Below are positions 57,931 through 64,000 of a stretch of DNA of 64,000 nucleotides, piece by piece (positions within the stretch are counted from its first letter, which is position 1; every line of letters starts with the position of its first letter). The notes under the pieces were generated by a model. The model ran no database searches and was not told the origin of the DNA. It saw only the letters and a list, made by a program, of their open reading frames with translations. The DNA lies in assembly GCF_029962835.1 (NCBI RefSeq), contig NC_080583.1, positions 66,697,158 to 66,761,157 on the forward strand. Reading direction: 5' to 3'. Both the position numbers and the translations under genes were made by a program. Origin of the DNA: Magnolia sinica (Eukaryota > Streptophyta > Magnoliopsida > Magnoliales > Magnoliaceae).

Positions 57931-59265
57931 TGTTGAGGGTCAAATATTGCATATCATCCCCCATTTATATCTTGGTGTTATGAACATAATAATGCTTAAT
58001 GTTCTATTTTACTCATGTTTGTATTGCAAGATGAATTTAAGATCTTGGATTGAAAATGGTGCTAAAAGCATGGATTTGATGCTCAAGAATCACCAAGGCA
58101 AGGGATGGATCTTAGGAGACTAAGATTGAAGAATTCACATACCAAAGATCTAAGAAAATTAAGTGAGGAATGAAGAGAATCAAAGATTTGAAGTGAAGAA
58201 AAGGAATCCTGAAATCATTCTGAAAAAGCATATTCTGAAACTCTAGGTCATTTTCTAAAATTGTGCAGAGTGAAGTTTATTTTTAAAAATTGCACAGAGT
58301 GAAGTCTATTTTAGCAAACTGCGTAAATTTGAGGCGGTTTCTATAGTTTTCCAACTATGTGAGAAAGTTGGAGTTCCATGACTATAAATAGGACTTCTTA
58401 GGATGTTCTTAGGAATCTTCTAGGGTTTAAGGAGTAGAGAAAATGGGTGGAAAAGCCATCGCCAAGAGTTTTTTTCTTCTTCCTTAGTCATTTATATGCT
58501 TTCTTTTAGGGTTTTAGATCCAATCATATTTATGGTTGGCTAAACCTCTTAGTTAGGGCTAAGAGGTGAAGCTTGTAGCATGATAAGAAGTTTCTATTGC
58601 TTTGATTCATGTTTATATTGAACTCCATGGATTCTAATTTGATATTTAAGGAATACTTTCAGTTTTTAATGGTTTATTGTGATTCAAATTATAGTATATC
58701 TGCAATAGCTTTGAGTATCTTCTTTTCCTGGTTTGAGATTGTGAAATTAGTAAGTCATGTTTTTCACCATTGTCTCTTGAGCATGGTAGGGTGATGGAAT
58801 CCTTCCTAATTTTCACAATTCTCCTGCTTTGAGATTATGAGATTGATAAATCCTGTTATTTGTCATTGTCTCCTGAGCATGGTTTGGTGATGGAATCCTA
58901 CCAATTATCATAGTTCTCTTTCATTGAGAATTAGGTCAATGGAAGTTCAGATTTGGTTTTATTGATATATTTTCCAGTTGGATAGGATATGATTCTAATT
59001 CTAATTGTGTTACTTGAATCAAGTAAGAGGGCTCCCTGATCACTACAAGTGGATCCTTAACACCCTAGTTCCCACCTTTAAATTTTTAGTTTTAATTGCT
59101 TAATTCACAATTACTCTCTTAATCACTTTAGAATTAGTTTTATATATTCTTCTAGTTCCACTTCTAGTTAATTTCAGAAACGCACAAGATCAGTCCCTAT
59201 GGATTTGACCTTGGTCTTACTAAGATTATTACTACATCGTGACCCTACGCTTGGGGTTGTGAACA
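57931..59265 (+). mobile_element. Solo LTR of the Athila-like family
   Basis: Starts TGTTGAGGGTC at 57931 and ends GGTTGTGAACA at 59265, 1335 bp. Flanks are GGCTG (57926-57930) and GGCCG (59266-59270), a 5-bp duplication with one change. It is clearly homologous to the LTR at 1894-9618 and, inverted, to the LTR pair of the nested element. No retrotransposon interior is attached on either side. Unlike the others, it has no palindrome array at 58200-58330. Confidence 0.85.
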
Positions 59266-59929
59266 GGCCGCAATTGCATCCTCCATAGTTTTGATTCCCC
59301 TTGTTCGTGTAATTCTTTTTTCATCGAAACTTGTCGCTGTAATAACTGTGGTGACTCCATCTTTGAGAAACTTGGTCAGAGAATTGTCCTTTAATGTTAT
59401 TCCTGCTGCAACAATCTCTTCGATCAGCTCCAGCAACTCTTTCTTTGAATTCCGTGACCAGGGAATTGTTCTTTAATGATGTTCCTGCTATAACAATCTT
59501 TAAGAATGCTTTCTTTATTCTTGGCCTGCATAATCTAGGATTTCGAATGATAATATTTCCTGCCAAATTAATTAGAATTAGTGTCTCAGAATATTCACAA
59601 TTTCATAATTCAGTTTCATGATATATTGGTGAATTCAAAATATATTGAAGGCTTTAGATTGATTATAATATATTAACAAGTTTGAAATAATCACAATGTA
59701 TTGATGACTTTAGAGGAATTATTGTATAGCGATTTGAACTGCATGTTCCCTTCATTTGCAATGTTCTTTTTTATTTGCAATGTTCCTTTTTATTTGCAAT
59801 GTGTAATATGACAATGATTTGGTCATTTGATTTTCCATGCTTGTCAGCATGCTTTGCATTGCATTTGTTGCATTTTTTATTTTAGAATTTAGTTATGTCA
59901 ACTTCGGGCCACAGTTTAAACTCTTATGG
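59266..59929. other. Noncoding DNA with a local duplication
   Basis: An approximately 110-bp unit is repeated: CAGAGAATTGTCCTTTAATGTTATTCCTGC near 59376 and AGGGAATTGTTCTTTAATGATGTTCC near 59460, with CAACAATCTNTTCG-type continuation. A TTTGCAATGTTCCTTTTTA unit repeats three times at about 59755-59803. No gene. Confidence 0.45.
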
Positions 59930-61903
59930 TGTTGGAGCGAATATAATTTTGACTGTGAAAAGGCCAAGCTCTATGTCCTAGGAGGGGGGTGGGGTGACTA
60001 GGACTATGCCAAATTAAAATGATAACAGCGGAATTTAATCAATTAAAGCAAAGATAGCACTATAAACAATCCACAGTAAGGAAATTAAATACAACCTCAA
60101 ATGTACGAGTATTGAGAGATTGATACAGATGTTATTTTAAGGACAACCTTACACCAAAAACCAAAGGTTTATGGTAGGACAACCTAATTCCTAGAAAGGT
60201 CTGTGTATCAAAAACTCAAACTTGATACAGAGGAAAAAATAGATAAATAAATAGCAAGAAATAAATTCTAAGCTATTACAACATTCCCCACAAAGCTTGA
60301 AATGTAAAAGATTACAACATTCACATCCACAAATACATCCCCCAATATTGAATGATAAAAGATATAGAAAATAAATCACACATCCATAAAACACAAAGAA
60401 TTATAGTGGTTCATCTGTGTGTACGCCAACTATTCAACAACAACCACATAGCTACTCCACTCCTAATATCCTCACACAGTGGATATTAGCATTCACTATG
60501 AAAATAAGTTTTGCTCAGGTTCACCTAAAACCTTCACAATTGTGTCTTTCAAGTGGGCTTACACAATTCAAAAATCCCACACTCTGAGTTTTCTGGATCT
60601 CCTCAGATAATAAAAAAGAATGAGATTTTTCTGGCTTAATCTCAAAAGAAACCAACACAATGGAAATTACAATAATGTAAAGTACCTAAATTTCTCCTTT
60701 TGTTGCAACCCGAAAGAACCAAATCGGAGTAGAAGTTCGAATATAGAAGTTCAATGTCCACAGTCACTTTGAAATGGTTATAGGTTCTAATTGAATTTAA
60801 ATTAAATCAAGTTGGGGCTAGCTCTATTTGATTTTGATTCCAAGAAGTGGAATATCACAATTCCTCTTTCAAATCAGATTGGAATGCAGAAACAAAATCA
60901 AATATAAAAAGCTAATAAAAAGAGAATATTAAATATGCACAATCTAGCTTAAGAAGATTACAAACTATCTCTTAGAGTGATGCCTTGATTTTGCTTGAAT
61001 TGGATATCAAACTCTGAAAATCATGCTTTATTTATAGTTGCAGAAATCATGTCTACGACTGGTCCTATGGACACTACGACTAGTTGTAGGACGAACTGAT
61101 TTTTGAAATTTTGAGCGCGATCGGATAAAACCGTTCCACGACTAGTCGTGAAACCTTCACGACTAGTCGTGACCTGTCCACGACTGATCGTGCGAAGCCA
61201 GGAATAGTTGCTGAAGTTTGAGCCATACCTGCTAGACTAGTTGTGAATGAGTCATGCACTGTCCACACGACCGGTCGAACAGACTCCAGGACTGGTCATG
61301 GCTTAACAAAAAAATTTTCAAAAATTTACAACAAACTTAGGACTGGTCTTGGAATTTCTTGGACTAGTCGAGCCGGTGCTAGGACAAGTCGAACAGAGTC
61401 CAGGACTAGTCGTAGAATAATCCAAACTCTTATAAAGTGATTTAATTTGAATTATGTATTCAAAATGACCTACCCTAAGGTCATTTTAAGGTCATTCATA
61501 CCTTAAACATGAAGTATGAACATTGAACCTTCTTTTCTTCAGATGATGGATGATCTTTGATGTTCATGAAGCTTGAGATCATGACACATGATGAAGCTTA
61601 AACTTGAGATTTTGGGAAGCTTGAATTTGTAGTACTTGAGTTGTACTTCACCTTGAGTCTTAAACAAGATCTCGTCTTTCGATGTAGTTTTAAAACACTG
61701 AGCTTTAAAGCTTATAAGAGAGAACAATGTACTTGATCTTGCAGTTCTTAAAGTAGATCTTTGTTCTTGACTTGAAGCATTGTCCTTATACATGTGATGC
61801 ATTGCCTTGAACATATATACCAATGTGCTACACAAGACACTGATTGAGGTTTTGACACTACAAAATTTGACAATCAAAGGAGCATGAAACCATAGCACTT
61901 ACA
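59930..61903 (-). mobile_element. LTR of a Ty1/copia (SIRE/Maximus-like) element
   Basis: On the minus strand it starts TGTAAGTGCTATGG at 61903. The sequence just outside, 61904-61918, is the complement of a GACAAAGGGGGAGAT polypurine tract, so this is a 3' LTR. The other end, CCAACA (59930), gives matching TGT/ACA termini. The + strand also shows the CCTAGGAGGGGGG stretch (59970) and TTATAGTGGTTCATCTG (60404) words that recur in SIRE-type LTRs of other plants. The lineage is from memory of such words; the polypurine tract and LTR boundary are visible. An array of CACGACTAGTCGTG palindromes lies within it. Confidence 0.65.
61055..61415. repeat. Array of CACGACTAGTCGTG-like imperfect palindromes
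   Basis: About eleven variants of GACTAGTC/GACTGGTC with inverted flanks are spaced roughly 25-40 bp apart. Two in the middle (61138-61174) are perfect 14-mers. The spacing and dyad symmetry suggest dimer-binding sites or a replicated stem-loop unit. Confidence 0.8.
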
Positions 61904-62072
61904 ATCTCCCCCTTTGTCAAATTTGTGACAAAACACACTCAAAAAATAAGAGAAGCATCTCAATAAAGAATCATGCACCAGTTATAAAAGAAAAACCAGT
62001 TACAACCTGGTTAAAGAATCATGCACCGGTTATCATCAACTTAGCACACATCATCATGAACTATTCAAAACA
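61904..62072 (-). mobile_element. Polypurine tract and 3' internal edge of the copia element
   Basis: Begins with the ATCTCCCCCTTTGTC complement of the polypurine tract. A short duplicated AAAGAATCATGCACC(A/G)GTTAT unit lies at 61966-62035. It is cut at 62073 by the next insertion. Confidence 0.55.
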
Positions 62073-64000
62073 TGTCATGCCCCGAACTCAAAAACTAGGC
62101 TCATAAAATTCTCGATCGCCGAATCCGGTGCCGACAGCCTCCGTAGTACCCCATTCTCGGCTCCCGGCACCTATACACCAGGTTCCGATCCTAGATCCTA
62201 CAAGGAGGATTTCAAATATGATTTTGATTCATTATAAGCATAACCATAAGCATAACCCATGAACAATAACCACAAGAACACCATCACAAAATCTACTATG
62301 ATAAAAAACTTTAAGTACAATGCGTATGAAAGGAAAATACAATATAATGAAAGTAACAAAAACTCTAGAAGCTGGGCTGCACACTCCAACTGCGGAGAGG
62401 CTATGGCTGCGTCCTGGCGTCACCTGCACACATCAATCATGCATAAGCTTATAAAAAGCTTAGAGGGTGGTGTAAGTGTGTGCGTAATATGAGCGTGCTC
62501 AGAATGTAAGTGTCAGAGTAATGTAGAATCATGGTGATAAGTACATGAATGCAAGCAGCCGTACCAAGGCTATGCGGTGCAAGATATGAATGTTAGCGGC
62601 CATATCAAGACCATGCGATGCGAGATGCAACTCAAGCATGCCAATCCTCATTCAGATCCTTATACAACTCATAAATATCAGTACAGTTCTCATTCTGGAT
62701 AATCACCGAGGTCTAGTACACTCTACATTAGCTTGTCGCCCCTATCCGGACGTAAAACTGGGAGAGTGGAAGAGACCACACTATCCGCCTGCCAATATCA
62801 GGCCCGGCTCGTCGATAGCGGACTGATTCCTCAAGCTGGTCAAACTCAACTTAGAAATTATCCCCTCACTCAGGCGGGTAAGGTCACACCCCTTTCCAAT
62901 TGACCACGACATAGTAGGAGACATATCCTACTGGTATACGGCCCTCGTGCGCTCATATATCCATTCGGTCTCGACGTTGGAGTTATCCTCTGGTACCATC
63001 GGGTTTAGGAATTTTCACCCAGGGACATCTATGGCACCCTGATAATAGAAACAGTATTTTCGCTATCCAATCCAGCCACCCACGATGTGTCTATGGAGGC
63101 TATGGCCCTAATGTCGTTAGGGCATGCAATTATTATAATCACACAAATGCAAGTACATGAATCACCCTACCAGACATGCAATATACTGCGCGTACCGTGC
63201 CCTCATGTAGGGTAACTCCGCCTATCAGGGAGTCAATAAACAATCTGCACAAAGGCATATGCTATGATCAGTCACTCCTCATATCAAGCATACATATAAT
63301 GCGTATGAGCATGGATCATGGATCTATACTAAACATGTTATATAGTGACGGGCTCTGTTTATAACGAAGATGGGCCTAGACGGCCTACACACTACAAGTA
63401 TGGGTCTATCAATAGTCTTTAGGGAGAGTCATAATGCGGACATTTAGCTAACATTATCCTTACAATGTGGACGTCAAACCATCATTGCTCCCAGGGCACG
63501 GCCCGTTATAAATATCATTATATACACCATGAAAAAATCACACATTGTAATGGACCTAAATACATCCCATTAGGCCTTAAATAAACCAAATGGGCCGCAT
63601 CACATGGGCCTTATATTTATCAATTGGGCTGCATTAATGGGCCACACCAATGGGCCTTATGTACATTGCAATGGGCCATAACTCATGGGCCTTGAATACA
63701 TCACAATGGGCCTCATAACATGGGTCTTGTATATATTAAGGTGGGCCTCAACGGATGGGCCATAACTATGTCAAGATGGGCCTAATCACATGGACCTTAT
63801 ATATATACTAAGGTGGGCCTCAATGGACGGCCATAAATAAATCAAGATGGGTCATAAATACAATAGGATGGGCCTCCTCAAATGGGCCTTATATTTGTCA
63901 AGGTGGGCCTTAACAATGGGCCACAAATACATCAAGATGGGCCTGATCACATGGGCCGAAACTATGGGCTAAATCAACTGGGCCAAGTCAAATGGGCCAA
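62073..64000 (-). mobile_element. Third copy of the very large LTR family, truncated by the window end
   Basis: The + strand reads TGTCATGCCCCGAAC at 62073, then CGCCGAATCCGGTGCCGACAG and TACAAGGAGGATTT, closely matching 44954-45110 and the complement of 41710-41854. The GGCCCA array starts at about 63360 and runs to the window end. Only the 3' about 1.9 kb (in its own orientation) is visible. Confidence 0.8.

Noticed and set aside
61055..61415. CRISPR-like array of palindromic repeats
   Set aside because: Units are diverged and the spacing is irregular within an LTR of a plant nuclear element; no CRISPR is expected or supported.

Overview
The window is nuclear DNA from a flowering plant. 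It holds one convincing host gene, a three-exon WRKY transcription factor of the WRKY57 type on the + strand (coding exons within 17787-22214). The rest is mostly transposable elements, many nested inside each other. Intron structure, Ty3/gypsy and Ty1/copia LTR retrotransposons, MITEs and a tRNA-derived SINE rule out a prokaryote. Noncoding DNA very rich in TGGGCC/GGCCCA and large old LTRs suggest a large tree-type genome, perhaps a magnoliid or other early-diverging angiosperm. That taxonomic guess is inference only.

1-9618: the 3' end of a + strand Athila-like Ty3/gypsy element (pol tail, 3' noncoding region, 3' LTR). Its LTR is split at 2621/8962 by a complete minus-strand, non-autonomous Athila-like element (2622-8956) flanked by the 5-bp duplication ATTAT. 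9619-12620: decayed minus-strand gag and leader of a second gypsy element, probably Ogre/Tat. 12620-17600: noncoding DNA with two MITE-like inverted repeats, including a Mutator-like MITE at 14601-15126, and seven CACGTG cores over the 2 kb upstream of the gene. 17787-22214: WRKY57-like gene, exons 17787-18175, 20121-20264 and 21857-22214, encoding 296 aa, with a MITE in intron 1. 22215-28546: noncoding DNA with two MITEs and a SINE.

28547-51603: a 23-kb nested cluster. The outer element is a decayed + strand Ty3/gypsy element (about 0.7-kb LTRs; gag, protease, RT, RNase H and integrase remnants). Inside it sit four solo LTRs: 30396-32869; 34372-43859, which is itself split by 35983-41854; and 44954-49306. 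A hAT-type MITE lies in its 3' LTR. 51976-54540 holds a second hAT MITE, another Mutator-like MITE and a second SINE copy. 57931-59265 is a solo LTR of the Athila-like family. 59930-61903 is a minus-strand copia LTR next to a polypurine tract. 62073-64000 is the start of a third copy of the very large LTR family seen at 35983-41854 and 44954-49306.

No RNA gene, CRISPR array or operon is visible. Nearly all other open frames are chance frames in repeat DNA. The features most worth a second look are the arrays of imperfect palindromes that occupy one slot in several different LTRs, the 4-6 kb solo LTRs that carry GGCCCA arrays and a MITE-like module, and the readable insertion order of the nested cluster.
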